A stretch of 64,000 nt of DNA from Siderastrea radians (GCA_964017195.1 OZ024897.1:37357036-37421035); one strand, 5' to 3'; shown: positions 1 to 12,652, counted from the first letter of the stretch. Numbers and translations are program-made. Notes: generated from the letters alone by a model not told the origin.

Positions 1-3000
1 TGACCACGCGTGATAGTTTCTTGGGAACTGAAGGCGCATTCTTGGAGCTTTTTACAAATCTCTTGACCCAGTTTCTCACACTTTCCAAGGAGATGAACTC
101 GCTGAGTGGAAGGCGTGACCAGGGGTTTGAATTGTTCATATCAAGCACAGCTACTGCCATTGCTCGTCCAACCTAACAGGACAACCAGAAAGTAAATCAT
201 TGAACCTATAAAATTAATCATATATATACGTCTTTCATATATTCATTCTGTCAAAAATTAATCTCCTGGACACCACAAATTAAAACTGACACTGAAAGCA
301 ACTTAGAAGCGTCTTAAAAATTACCGGTATATATTAAAAAACCATACTTAGTCTTGACTAATAATATTGCTTAGAGCTACAAAAAATTTGATCTGACTTA
401 TAAACCTGTTTTAAATAAAGCTTAAGTTTAATTCAAAGCAATTTGTAAACATTGTTTTGCTTTGGTTTTCTTTTACTGTACTCCTCAATATTTTGTTGTT
501 CCAGAAAAAATCCATACCCCTCCTACAGATATTTATTGGTTTGAAACGGGGTGGTACGCAGCTCTTACGAAGTCTTCTCTGATTTGCTGAGAAAACAATA
601 GAACAAACAACAAAACAATGGACACTAACCCTGAAAACAATAGAGCTGCGTGATACCAAGGTCCAATGAAATTAGAGGTTGTAAAGAGCTGCGTGGTATC
701 TGTTTGAAACTCCTGACCCCTATGAAAATCCCAGTTAAGTTTTATACTTTCCTATAAAACTTTGCCCCTTGGAATTTCCAAAGACCATCCATAGGGTGCA
801 TAAATGTATGGATATTTTCTGGAATCGCACATTGCATTTTGGTTTTAAGTAATACTCAGCTATTCTTTTTTATAAATAAATCTGAACCAATTAGAAGTAA
901 AACCAAAACAAACATAATAAATCTATTTTAATTTGTTGCTTGTTTGTTGGGCACATTTCTCTGCAGTTGGCACTTGTCACATATAAACTGACTAGTTGTT
1001 TGCATTTTTGTGACTGGTCAGAGTGACCTCTGTAATTTTGTTTTTGTGAGGCACTCAGACTAATGAAAACCACTCTTGACTATGTTTTCTTTTTACTATT
1101 AAGAAGCTAATAAATGTGTTGTAGGTTTAAATGAATTTGCGGTCAAAATGATTTCAAACTACCGTAGTTTGATTTGTATTTTCCTTTGTTTCAGTTTGAT
1201 GATAATGACTGTAAAACGAAGGAAATACAAATCAAACTAGTTTGAAATCATTTTGACCTGAAATTCATTTTAACATAAAACAAATGTATAAAATGTTGTA
1301 GTACCTCTTCATAAATCTCTGGTGTATACTTTGGTGGAAAGCCTGGAGCAGGGGGCGGGGTGGCACGCCCATTGTCACAAGTGGCAGGTGGAATACAATT
1401 CACCATTCTTCCACAGTTATAGTTACACTCCAGTGTGTAGCTATGAGGCAAATTGCAATTATTAATGTTTATAATTTAAAATAAGGAACTCAAGAAGTTG
1501 ATGTGAATTAATTCAGTTGAAATGATACTGAACTGCACTTGAAGGGTTGAGAGCATAACTGTCTCATGTTGAATTTTAGGCCGGTTTTATTTCTTTCCTC
1601 CAAACAACTTCAATTTTTGCATGGGACCTCCAGTTCATTCAAAGAACACTGCCTAAAGCTTTTTGAAGGTCCTATGCAAAAGTTGAAGCAGTTTGGAGCA
1701 AAAAAATTAAAACGGCCTAAAATTTGACATACTGGTAAGACAGTTATGCTTTCAGCCCTTCACTTGGTCCTACCTGCATTTAGATGGGATATTGTCGGGG
1801 TTTTGGCAAGAGGTAGAAAAACCTTTCAACTGAAGAAATTTACCCTAGCACATGTCAAGTAACCCTTTGGATTATTGAGAGCAGAGAACCTGGATTCAAC
1901 ACACCCTCAATCAATTTCCCAGAAGTGAAAAATGAATCAAAAAGTTCTCTAGATGTGTCACACTTGAGCAGGCAAGTTGAAATTAAAAAGCATTACAAAG
2001 AAATGAATTCAGTCTGCCTAGTGACAGAAAATAAAAACAAATAAAACTATCTTTTCAACAGTGTTATGAAATTTTTCAAAAGAGTTTTGGGCTAACCCCT
2101 TCGTCAGGCCCAGACCGACAGAGTTGAATAACAACTGCGCATGTCAAAAGCGCGCGCCAAGGAAAACTGGGGACCACAATACAAAACCATAGCAACAATG
2201 GCGGACTTTTTAAAAATTTTGACACCGCGAAGATTTTCACCTTCAATAAGAGTTTTGTTGCAAACTTAAGTTTCAGACTTCTGCAAAGCCTTCCTCTGTT
2301 GTCGAGACAAATTATATCTTTTGTACACCGAGGTTATTTTTCTGAACACCTGGTGAAAACGTGTCTCAAAAACACCAGTCCGCGAAAATGCAGCGAGATT
2401 CTTACCATTCCTGGAGTACACCTCGTCATCTTGCCTTTACATTCTTCCCCTGACTGGGTACTCTTACACAGGAGTAGGTGTGGTGACCGGAAGTTTCCTT
2501 CCACGTTGTATAAAAGCAACACAGTGCAGAATCACTGCATTTTCGCGGACTGGAGTTTTTTAGAGACGTTTTCATCTGGTGTTCTGAAAAATAACCTCGG
2601 TGTGCAAAAGATAAAATTTGTCTCGACAACAGATGAAGGCTCTACAGAAGTCTGAAACTTAAGTTTGCAACAAAACTCTTATCGAAGGTGAGAATCTTCG
2701 CGATATCAAAATTTTTAAAAAGACCGCCATCTTGTTGCTATGTTGTTGCTATGGTTTGTCTTGTCGTCCCCAGTTTTCCATAGCGCGCGCTTCTGACATG
2801 CGCAGTTGTTATTCAGCTCTGTCGCCCAGACCATAACAAAGAAACATTGTTGATGGAAACTTTGACTGTCACAATTTTAGCACAATATCTGTGTGGATCG
2901 ACCACCCAGAGATAGAGAGCGAGTTTAACGGGTTAAAATTGTAACATCAGTACTATTATTAATTTTAATGGCCGTTACCTACCTATGAACAATCCCAGTA

Positions 3001-5767
3001 GCTTTATAAATAGCAACCCTTCCACTGCCTTCCTTTGACATGCCATCTCGCTTGTCTTTGCTGTACATATTCTTTTCAGTAAAGTTACAAGCTGCAAAGT
3101 CAAAGTTGGCTGAATTTATGGAAATAAGTTTAGGAAACAAAATGGAGCTCACATAGTTATCTTCATTCTCCAGATAGTTTGCATAAACAAAACACCCCCG
3201 CTTGGAGGCATGCCCATGAAGATCAATGTAGTATGCAACCCCACTTCTGCTTTCTGTTGAAGTATTGCATTGCTTTGGTGACTCACTCTTATGCACCTTG
3301 CTTATTGCTAACTGCTTGAGATGACGACTATTTGACTGGGGTTCTGAGTGACAGTCACTTGACATGCTGCTAGTGCTCTCATTGGAAAGCTGATTGATAG
3401 CAGAATTCTCCTTTTGAGCATCACTGCTTGCTAATGACGAGTCAGCTTGAGTAGCGGACAATACAACATTTTCCTCCAGAACCAAACAGTTGAGATTTTC
3501 TGATAGAATCACAGTGTCACTATTATCATTGTTGTTATTTATATCATCTTTCTCTGCTGCATTACTTGCCACACTTTGTAACTCCATTTTAACAGACTCA
3601 GAATCAGGTGATCCTGGTTTTAACTCTGGAGGAATTGGCACAATATCCATTATATGAGCCTTGATTGCAGATTCAATGCCGTTTTGTACATTGGCAGTGT
3701 CATGAGCCTCCTCTGTATTACATGTACAAACTTTGTTGACTTCAGAGTTTTGATGCAAGTCTCCATGTGTATGGTGGTACATGATAATGCTTTTAGCAGC
3801 AAATATTGAAGGGTGGAGTAGAGGATCAGGGTCAAGATACACCCGGTTCAAATTAACACCTCGAGGGTCAGTCCGGTAATGACCACGCTTGACACCATCT
3901 GGATTTAACATTGGTATCAGCTTAAAAACATACTGGTTCCGTAATGCTGCCGCCCTTGGATCCTCTTTTCGCAAAATAAAGTCCAGAAATCCATTAAATA
4001 CAAAGCTTGAAGGTGTTTCACCTGGATGTACTCTAGCACTCAAGAAAAATACCTGCAAGTGCCACAAAACAACAGAAAGTTGATGACTAATATTTTCATC
4101 CAGTGTCTTTAATTTTCGTAATTAATATATTCATGTAAGTTTTCTTTTCATTACACTGGTCCAGTTACTGCTGTAGAAGTTGTTATTGTTGTCCTGAGTC
4201 CAAGAAATCCATGACGCCCCTGTAATATTTGAAGGCCAGCTGGTTAGCTGCCTAAAGCCATTCTTAATGGGGACCTTGCACTTTTAATATCAGTTGCCCA
4301 AAGCTTCACTAGTTGTAATAGATAAAAACCTTGCAGTAGAACATAGAGGATGGCAAACAGCTCTACAATAAAGAGCAAAAGCAAATGACTTGGTCCATTT
4401 TTTGCAAAAATTTAGGCCAACCTTGAGAAGTGTGATTTCAGCCACCCCCCACCCCACCCCAACTTGTGCAAGCCTAACCATCTTCTGAGACAAAAAATGT
4501 CACATGTTGCTGTTTGTTTTTGTTGTTTTCAATGTTTTATATTTATTTAATAAAAATAATATTAATTACCCTTTTGCCTTGGAACTTGTGTGCCCTTGGA
4601 ATAGTTTTATCAGGAAAAAGACGTGGCAGGCATTCCTCCCTGCTATCCGTCATGCCCTTGGCTGATGTTACTGTCAGCAGATCCACTCTCAGGTTGTCCA
4701 GTGAATGACAAAGAAGTTCCCGATGGTAATAAATACCATCTTTTGGTGAAGAGGGTGTCATTTGCTGACAATAAATAAAGCTTTTATCTAACTCTTCCAG
4801 CTTTGCCTGACACTCTGAGTAGGAATATGGATAGCAGAAAGCAAAATAATGCACACCATTCTTCTGATCAGGAAAGCGATAGGTGAATGATAGTCTGAAC
4901 TGTCCGTCAACTGTCTGAAATTGAAAAGTATAAACACATTGTATGTTTTGGTAAAGATGTGGTGATTGTTCATCGTGGTGTGTATGATACGTAGATGAAT
5001 GCAAGGCCAGTGATACTAAGTAATTTGAAGATCTTGCAAAAATTATGAATGGTAGAACTTACAGTTTCCAGTTTGAATAATTCACGTTTCAAAAGAATTA
5101 GATAGACGACAGATTTAACATTCCCACCAAATGCAAGCTGGTAAGGGTAAGGCACTGTTTTAACCTGCTTTTATAAAAAAGCTCACAAATATAAAGACCA
5201 CACCTAAAACGGCGGGAATTAATCAACAGTCACGGATCTACAAACGCGTTTTGTTAAAACAATAGGTAATGATAAAGCCAATCTTAATCAATTATAGAAA
5301 GCGGGTAAACTTTACATGTTTACATGTTAAATCAAAGCTGAAAAAAGAGATGTTTCGATCTTTTTTGATAAAAATCCACAGAAAAACAAGCTTACCTCAA
5401 ATTTAGGCTTATCTCGTATTCTTTCCCATTTATTCCTTGATGGGACAGCTTTCACTAGCGGTGACATGCCCTGACTATACAGTTTTCCTTGGCGATTCAA
5501 ATTCATAATATTAATTCGTAAAAGTTTTCCTAGTTGGCCTCCTTTGACGCCAAAATAAAACCATGTCCTGTTGGCATTTTCACACTCCATTCCAGCACAG
5601 TCAGGAGCCGTCCAAACATTGTAGTCATAGTCCGGGACAACAACAACAGACCCGTCCGCATCTTCAGGAGACGAGCTGTTTTCCTCCTGTTTCACCTTTT
5701 CCACACGGGCTAAATTGCCCGAGTCAAAGTTCGAAAAGAAAGTTAAAGGACCTATTCTTTCCTCCAT
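1..5767 (-). CDS. AGBL5: AGBL5/CCP5-like cytosolic carboxypeptidase (tubulin deglutamylase), 5 exons, 3' end outside window
   Basis: M14-family zinc carboxypeptidase expected to remove glutamates, including branch-point glutamate, from polyglutamylated tubulin. Exons in transcript order: 5396-5767, 4570-4914, 2983-4052, 1305-1440 and 1-172 (running off the left edge). All have GT-AG borders and matching phases, giving 698 codons. The start Met (5765-5767) opens a conserved N-terminal domain with [21 protein letters not shown] and SQGMSPLVK. The HxxE zinc motif HPGETP begins at about residue 248. The third zinc histidine is in [10 protein letters not shown], about residue 518. The catalytic glutamate is in SYTLECNYN, about residue 600. 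Between the zinc motifs, about residues 335-510, lies a Ser/Asn/Glu-rich insertion longer than I recall for the vertebrate protein. The last exon carries [12 protein letters not shown] and [11 protein letters not shown], as in AGBL5. Introns contain MITE-like repeats. AGBL5 is preferred over other CCPs because of this N-terminal domain and the position of the insertion. Confidence 0.93.
541..700. repeat. Short inverted and direct repeat cluster
   Basis: The word AGAGCTGCGTG(A/G)TA occurs near 640 and 690, and its inverse GGTACGCAGCTCTTAC occurs at about 553. This resembles remains of a small foldback element in the fourth intron of the AGBL5-like gene. Confidence 0.35.
1129..1271. repeat. Palindromic MITE-like element (~143 bp)
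   Basis: The left arm AATGAATTTGCGGTCAAAAT and the following TGATTTCAAACT are matched in inverse by AGTTTGAAATCATTTTGACC and the following AAATTCATT at the right end. Nearly the whole element folds into one hairpin. It is in the fourth intron of the AGBL5-like gene. Confidence 0.75.
1537..1764. repeat. Foldback MITE-like element (~228 bp)
   Basis: Two arms of roughly 90 bases are inverted copies. GAGCATAACTGTCT and TAGGCCGGTTTTA on the left face AAAACGGCCTA and AGACAGTTATGCT on the right. It is in the third intron of the AGBL5-like gene. Confidence 0.75.
2115..2830. repeat. Large foldback element (~716 bp)
   Basis: The two halves are long, imperfect inverted copies meeting near 2470. The outer arms share CGACAGAG and AACTGCGCATG, followed by a GCGCGCG run, and then CCCAGTTTTCC in inverse. 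Because of the symmetry both strands carry a similar short ORF. It is in the third intron of the AGBL5-like gene. Confidence 0.8.
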
Positions 5768-5950
5768 AACATCTTAATTCACTTCCGTGAAATCTCCTCA
5801 CTTACTTCAACCGTTTATATTTTCGTCGTTTTTGTAAACAAAGTGAGTGGACGCTATCTTTCCGCCATTTTGACCGATGTTCGTTTCCAACTGTCCCCCG
5901 TTGCCTCGCAACCATGCCTAGAGCTTAGTTCTCCGCGCCACTATTAGTTG
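5768..5950 (-). promoter_or_regulatory. Probable 5' UTR/promoter region of the AGBL5-like gene
   Basis: This stretch lies directly upstream of the AGBL5-like start codon and contains several CpG-bearing segments, unlike the AT-rich surroundings. No TATA box is evident. The call rests on position only. Confidence 0.3.
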
Positions 5951-6004
5951 TCACGTTTTTCATTCATTCTATTCACAAAGAAGGAGAAAGAATTAAGAAA
6001 GGGG

Positions 6005-6545
6005 TACAGTAGAGAGTCAGTGGAGCCCCGGTAACTCGAACTCGGATAACTCGAACTCCCCCGCTTACTCGAACCAAGTCCCATTTCCCTTGGATTTTAC
6101 CCTACTGTTCAGTCATTTTTACTAGATGAACTCGAACTAGGATAAGTCGAACTATATTTCGTTTCCCTTGATCAAAACTTACCCCGATAACTCGAATTCT
6201 GTTCTTGCAACTCACCACGGATACCCATTGAAATATCCCATTAGCTCTTCTTGTCGAGTTATAAATCGTTAAAAACATTAAAACTAACACTACAGCAATT
6301 TGATTTAAAGTGCAAGAGTTACATTCATAGTCCTGTGTTATCATCTCGTTTCTGACGAGATAAGTTTAATTTGCGCTGTACTGTATATACCCATACTGAA
6401 GTGCTGAAAATTCAGTAAACTATCAATTATTAACATAGCAGATTGAATATTCAATCGACCCCGATAACTCGAACCTCCGCTAACTCGACCTGTTTTTCAT
6501 TTCCCTTCAGGAGTTCGAGTTTCCGGGGTTCTACTGCAGTACTGT
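6005..6545. mobile_element. Tigger/pogo-like non-autonomous element (~540 bp)
   Basis: The inverted ends contain ACAGTAG, then a GGAGCCCCGG / CCGGGGTTCTACT pair, and are filled with repeated TAACTCGAACT-type words at both ends (about 6030-6200 and 6465-6515). Repeats of this type at the termini are typical of Tigger-type Tc1/mariner MITEs. No transposase ORF remains. Confidence 0.7.
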
Positions 6546-6766
6546 GAAAGGAAGGGGAAAAAAGAATAGCCTGCAAGCAAAATTTTGGGGAAAGGAGAAG
6601 GGGCCGATGGGGCCGGTGTAGGAGGATACAATTATTTTTTCTTATCTATTGTTATTTACCCACGGAAAATCGTCGGTACAAATATGCTAAAAAACTATTA
6701 TAAAAAATATCCTAATATTATACGCTACAAAAATCAACTGATTTACATGATTGCCGTGTGGGAGCC

Positions 6767-7090
6767 TCAAGAAGAAAAGTAAGCTTTCGCGTTCTTTTTG
6801 AAAGCCCCCAGGGAGTTACATTCTCTAAAAGCCTGTGGCAGACAATTCCATAAAGCAGCACCACTATAAGAGAAGCTGCGCTTCAGGTACTTTGTTCTAG
6901 GCTTAGGTAATATAAGTTTGTTTGTCGAGTTTCTTAAACCATAATGAGTATTAAAATTGCAAAGCATATTGTGGAGATACACTGGAGTGAGATAATGTAA
7001 AGACTTGAAAAACATGATAGCCTTGTGTTTTTTTTGGTTGGAAATCAACTTTACCCACCTAAGTGCGTCCAGAAAAGGAGATGAACTAAC
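6767..7090 (-). mobile_element. 5'-truncated LINE: C-terminal tail of a non-LTR reverse transcriptase
   Basis: A 93-codon minus-strand reading frame carries RSFSYSGAALWNCLP followed by a Phe/Lys-rich end. This is the characteristic C-terminal tail of many animal LINE reverse transcriptases. Upstream codons WVKLISNQKKHKA also read in frame beyond the nominal Met. Catalytic domains are absent, as expected for a 5'-truncated insertion. Confidence 0.65.
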
Positions 7091-7377
7091 TTCATAGCTA
7101 GATTTTGTTATGACCCTGGCGGATCATCGCGGCAAACAAGACCATAAGCCAATTCTGCAATCAACGAGGTTGGGAGTTCATACCGAACGAGAGCATGACA
7201 AGTAGTAACCTTAGCACTGTAAACAGCTGCCAAGACCGGATCGTTGGCCATACGGGCGAAATTAACGTTGCCCTTTTGGTTAAATCCATTTGATTTCAAA
7301 AAGGCATGGGAGGAATTGAGTCAAGGATTTGGACTAGGCCGAGCTAATGGTAAGGCCGTGCAAGGGAAGAGGGTCTA

Positions 7378-7850
7378 ATACTTGCCCCGGGGGGGGGGGG
7401 GGACACTTGACCCATGTTTGGGTAAAGGGGTGCCGCTGAGGGTTTGAAACCCTGACCCTGTTTAGGACAAAAAAAAAGCCCTCACATACCTACCCTACGT
7501 AGAACAACACCCTCCATTCTAGGTCCCTGTTTAGGACGAATGGCAAAGTACACGCTCTCTTGTTATACACAATTTTGGAATGTTTCAAAGACCAGCAAAC
7601 GTCCACGATTGTTGTAATTAAGGGGGCATTCTGGTCAGATGCCCTGTTTTCCCAACGTTTTAGCCCTCTTTCTTAATTATCTCCACGAAATTTCATTCAA
7701 TCCAAAAACGCTCCCATACCCTGTTTAGGACAAGTTCAGAACCTACTTAGGACGGACTCGCACAAAATTACATACCCTTATTAAAGATAGAGCTGTCCAG
7801 CGGCACGTCCCCGCAAAGGCCACATAAGGGACCCCCCTCCCCCACCGGGA
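7378..7850. repeat. GC-rich inverted-repeat element with G and C homopolymer runs
   Basis: The left end has CCCCGG followed by a G run and GGGGTGCCGCTGAG. The right end has the inverse, CAGCGGCACGTCCCC, and a C-rich stretch. The word CCCTGTTTAGGAC recurs inside. It is probably a non-autonomous DNA transposon; the family was not recognised. Confidence 0.5.
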
Positions 7851-8150
7851 ATATTTGATAGAGATAATGAAAAGAAGACAAACGCGCTATTGATTACAAC
7901 TGAATTAAAATACTTGAATTAAATTACTTTTTTTAACAACAGTGGAATAGACTATTATTCTGAAACCTATGTTGCAAATTAATAGCTATCTGCTCTGGAA
8001 AATACAAGCAGAATAACTCCTCCGTCTTTCCACATTCCAAATAAAATTTTCTTTAGCACTCTTATCAAGCTAAGCTACGCTAGATTGGTGATTTTTGCCT
8101 TTGCTCTTAAAGCTGATAACTGCTGTGTGCGGACCCAGGTCTTTCAGATA
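7851..8150. other. Intergenic stretch with no recognisable feature
   Basis: AT-rich sequence without a plausible coding frame or a repeat I could delimit. Confidence 0.4.
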
Positions 8151-8365
8151 TCATTGGTGGTGCGGTTAAGGGCAGTGGGACGTGCACGGGAAGTGGGAAA
8201 AGAGAGGGCGGGAAGCGAGGAAATAGGGGGAATCACACAATAATGTGTAATATTTTGCAAATCGAAAAAGGGCAAAGGAGGGAGCCAACAAAAAAGGGAC
8301 GGAAACCGAGCGTAAAGTGTGCGAAAAAAGAGCAGCTTGGACCCCCCCCCCCCCCCCCGCTTCCC
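8150..8365 (+). repeat. Purine-rich dispersed repeat related to the flank of the large minisatellite
   Basis: GGGAAGTGGGAAAAGAGAGG resembles the unit of the 48-bp array. The segment AATATTTTGCAAATCGAAAA and GGGAGCCA recur, with small differences, just after the array at about 57675-57725. A run of about 19 C closes this copy. Confidence 0.55.
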
Positions 8366-8894
8366 CTCCAACATAATTCGGAAGCTGTCGTTTAATCACA
8401 AGGCAGTGAACGAACTTCTGGATATTTACGACTGTTTTCATTTCAGGGATTTAGGATTTGATCTGTAAACTCGTCGCAAATTTTCATCTTTATGCTGTGG
8501 CCATGGGCGAATTTGCGCATCAACTGAATTAAAAAAGAAGATACTAACTTTCTGAGATATAAACAATAACAAAGAAGCAAAAGATCTGCAAATTTCTTTC
8601 ACCACTTTGTAATTGTGGGATAGTTACGTGGGCGAATCACAGCCGTCAAATCAGGTTTGAGAAAACTGGGTCCGCTACTCTGTAAACAGTAGTGAAAGTG
8701 GCTGTAAACATTTTTTTTTCAGCAAATTGTGAGTGTTTTCTTCAAGACAGTTTCAATTTTATAAATATTAACCCAAAATTTTCTCTATAGTATACATACT
8801 TTTCGATGGCTTGTAAATGATTTTTCTTAAGCTTTACTTGAATCGCTGATTTAAATCGGCTATAAGTACAGGTTTCGTTTGACTAAAAGACGAC

Positions 8895-11765
8895 ATTGTG
8901 GTTATTTAAAGTGTATATGACACGAAAATTTTTTCTTCGGTTTTTGATTGTTTTATGTGTATAAAAAACGATTCTGAGCTTTAAACCGGCATCAAACTTT
9001 TCAAACGTACTTTTTTCGCAGTGAAAATAGCACAAATTTGACTTCAAAAGTGTCGCCGTCTCGCGCGGCCAAAATGACACGTGATTAGCTAATGTGACGT
9101 CAATCGACTTGATAACAAAAACAACATGGCGTCAAAGTGGAAGGAACTTGGCAGAGTTGGGAAAGGTTTCTCGTAGCTGAAGCGCCTAATAAGCAGTGGT
9201 TTGCGTATTCCTTTTGACGATATGGAGGAAAAGTACTCAGTATTCCTCGAAACCAGCATTTTGGGACAAGGGAATCGAAATAATTGTGTTGAAGGAGATG
9301 CAAGATCGAAGCACTCAGGCTGGTTACGAACGAGCATTGTTTTATAAGGATCTGTCTCGATAAGCAAAGAAGTTTTACTGCAAAGCCCAGGGATGCTTTT
9401 CATTCGCAAAGCAGGACAGGTACGATAGCGTGGTCTGACTTTCGATTGTACAGGCGAACAGAGCTACCAGTACGGTCTTAAATGAAATTTGTTTTTATTC
9501 TTCTCTGGACTTTAGTAAGACATTATGATATCAATATAATTTCAACGACGATCGCCTACTCATAACATTTTTACACTGGACTGTGCATACACTATCTTAA
9601 CCTGACTGCACTGGATGTAGGATTTTAACTTAAATAAATCACCTTTTTAGCAAGACCAGAGTTCAGGACTTTGTTTGACTCTTCCTGTGAGGAGGCTGTG
9701 AATGCCTCGAGAGTGAAAATAGAAAGAAAATCAAGAGGTTGCTGAAAGAATTCCAGGAAAATGTCTCAGTTGGTTATATTTGTTTATGAAGACAAACATT
9801 TTCTAGCGTTTGTTTAATCCTATGTCTACATATCAAGTTTTTTGCCAATCAGTCTGAAATAAATTCCCTGCCTTTTCACTGATGACCTGACCTGATTTAC
9901 ATCAGCTTGCCAACAACAAAAATCCCTGTTAATACCAACAGCTGTAACTAAGCTCGATCCATCCAGGCCTCGAGAGATCTAGATTGGGTGGTTGTTGATA
10001 CTGACACAGGGCATTCAGACCTCCCCCCCCCCTTGCTTTTTGGTCAGATGAGTAAACATGGAATCATTATCTCTTGTTGCTTTATGTTTGGTGGTGGTTC
10101 TGAGAAATCAATAAATATCAACTATCAAAATTGAAGATCAAGTGATGATCACAGAAGGACGTTCCTTCTGTTGCAATGATTGTGACCTATTGTCAACAAG
10201 AACGATACATTACATTGTATTTAATTTACGATTTTAGAAACTTCCCATGTAGGAATACTTAGATAAATTGTTGTTGTTGTTGTTGTTGGGGGGGGGGGGT
10301 GTATGGATCCTCATCACTGTGTCTGAGTGATACATATGCCTTGGTAATCGCCCAGTTAATAATGATTATTATTGATAAAGATAATGATTATTATTGATGA
10401 AGATTGATGTTGATTTCCACTGTTCATAGGAAAATTGTTTGAGAAGGAGTCAATATGGAGACCCACTGTTGATTTGCAAATGTACTCATCAATTGTCAAT
10501 TCCTGTTGGTTTATTTATAATTAAATGTTAGTTTCAGAAGAGTTTGATGTGCTGCGCTCCCCTCCTGTGGTATTAGAAACACCAAACGCTATTTTTAAAA
10601 GAAGCTCAAGGACACCAGTTATTTTAAAAGCTAATGAACATGATTATGATTCAATAACAGTTCTACAATATTGGGAAACCATACCCACTGCAAAACAAAA
10701 CAAAATGAACTGTATTCTAATGTGAAATGTGACATTGCCTTCATGGTACTGAATTGTTTAAAAAATTACTGAGCCAAGATTAATATTAGTGTTAATACCC
10801 TAACATTGATACTCTAGATAGCAACAGTCTTAAGCTGCTATATTTTCTGAATCAGCCAGTGATATGGCAAGTAGCATACGAGCCGAAGTCAGTTTCAGTG
10901 CCATTTTCAAAGTAAAGCGTATATAGATTCTAATTGCAGGATAACACGACAGTGGAAATAAATGTCTTTTCTGGCCTGGAAGTGCATTGCGTACGGCCAT
11001 TATCAACAAAACGATTTCGTCATTGGCTTTTCTCTACACTCTGTAAAAACACTCTTGCTTGCTGCAGAAACCATTGAAACTAAGGCCAGGCTGGGAATAA
11101 ACTCTGGGAACTCGTTCTTAAATCGAAATGAATCGAAAATCCAGCGCACTCTCTATAAGAACGACGACATCTTTTGCGGTCTTAAAACATCAAAACAATC
11201 GGCACTTTCGGTTCTCCTTAGGTTGATGGAAACAGAGCTGTTTATGTGAACACAAGGGCTTTGATGTTTTTGATAAACCCTAAAAGAACTCAACAAAGAA
11301 ATCTCACAACTGAGGTGCTTCCACTGATGTACAGTCAGAGATCAACATCTTCACCACAGTACGAAAGAAGAGAAGACATCGCAAATGTTAGTCGTTGCCT
11401 GGTTTGATAAGACCTAAAACAGCTCTATTTTTTCTCCTACTTGTTCTTTCTCACTGTAGGTCTTGGAAGTTTCGAAAAGATCCCCGATACTGCCGAACAA
11501 TGTCAACATTTTGAGGCGATTTGTAACAAAAACACTGCGTTCGTGGGAACGCAATCAAGTTGATTGACGTCACTATGCGGTAAATTCGGTCCCAGTCCCC
11601 GGGACAGTTTTGAAGTGAAAAATAGGGTCTTTTGCCCGAGAAAAAAGAGGTTTTTAAAAATTTCAGACAGGTTTTCAGTCAAGTATCGTTTTTTATACAC
11701 GTCAGACTCTCAAAAACCGAAGAAAAAAATTTCGTGTCATATACACTTTAAAAGAAATAACAACG
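8895..11765. mobile_element. DNA transposon with ~200 bp divergent terminal inverted repeats (~2.9 kb)
   Basis: The left end (about 8895-9115) contains AAAGTGTATATGACACGAAA, TTCTTCGGTTTTTGA, GTATAAAAAACGAT and TGACGTCAATCGACTTGAT in that order. The right end (about 11550-11752) contains the inverse of the same words in mirrored order. The interior shows no convincing transposase frame, so it is probably non-autonomous or decayed. Family not recognised. Confidence 0.65.
10270..10302. repeat. (TTG)n microsatellite followed by a G run
   Basis: Several consecutive TTG units followed by about ten G. It lies inside the 2.9 kb inverted-repeat element. Confidence 0.8.
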
Positions 11766-12600
11766 CCTCTAGTGTCATCTAACATCGCTAAAATTTGGAA
11801 ACACGCCATTGGTCTTCACATCTAATCTGCCCAAGAGGCAGCTTGACTGGCAAACAAATGGACGCTCTCTAGCCCTCCATGGTAACAACTTGGCTTCCAA
11901 AACACAGAGCATTCAATGAAACCTGGCTTGAGAATCCCTGTCCGGTGCTTTTTGCTTTTTCTACGAGGAAAGTCACAGACACAATCAAAGAAACCCCAGA
12001 GGATGATGAAGGTAAAAGTCCGTTTCATTTTAAACACACCAAAGCAATTTTATCAGTCTAGCCAACCAAAGCTGCGTTCACACTTGTACCGAAACATGTT
12101 TTGGCCTGGTGTGAACACAGTATAGCTATGGTATGGCTAATCACAGCAAACGCAAACAGCACAGTGAAGCAGTCAGAACTCGAAGCAAAATAATGTAACC
12201 AGTGGTCACCAGTTGGCTTGCTTACACTGTGCCGACAGAATTTCTTGCAGAATAGGTGCTTATAGGGATTCACAAGCGAAAAAGCCCTTTTGCAACAGAA
12301 TATGGCCCATAAGGAATTTCACCGAAAGTACGAGGGAAAAAAGGGTGTTAAATCGACGGCATGGCTGCTAAGACGTCTTTTTTTTTAGCAGAATTCAACA
12401 AAATAGTTCTCTTTAGAAAACTTTCAAGCAGAATTGGCCAATTGACGGGTAGAACAACCTTCTTTTAGCAGAATGTAAACAAGCCTAGTAACAAGTGACA
12501 TAAGGGCGGGAAAACAAACGCAAGTCAAATCACCGCGGGGTTTGCTTTTTCTCCTGCTTTGGTTGAGTTAGGGAAAAAATGCCAAAACGAATAAATGAAT
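11766..12600. other. Intergenic stretch with no supported gene
   Basis: Several short frames occur on both strands without recognisable domains. It probably includes 3' flanking DNA of the DHX36-like gene. Confidence 0.4.
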
Positions 12601-12613
12601 AGCTAGCTTTCGA

Positions 12614-12652
12614 TCATACGTGAGTTTGTATTCTCATCGCTTGAGATCCGGT
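12614..12652 (-). CDS. Candidate short terminal coding exon of the DHX36-like gene
   Basis: The preceding coding exon stops at a strong GTGAGT donor about a dozen residues short of the DHX36 C-terminus, so a small last exon is expected. Here an acceptor (ATGACAG) is followed in the right phase by 12 codons and a TGA. The 12 residues show no clear similarity to DHX36, so this is only a candidate. Confidence 0.2.
   Translation of the reverse strand, partial: TGSQAMRIQTHV

Noticed and set aside
2299..2655. 118-codon plus-strand ORF
   Set aside because: It lies inside the palindromic foldback element and mirrors the ORF on the other strand.
7108..7299. 63-codon minus-strand ORF next to the LINE tail
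   Set aside because: No family recognised and no link in frame to the LINE; left unannotated.
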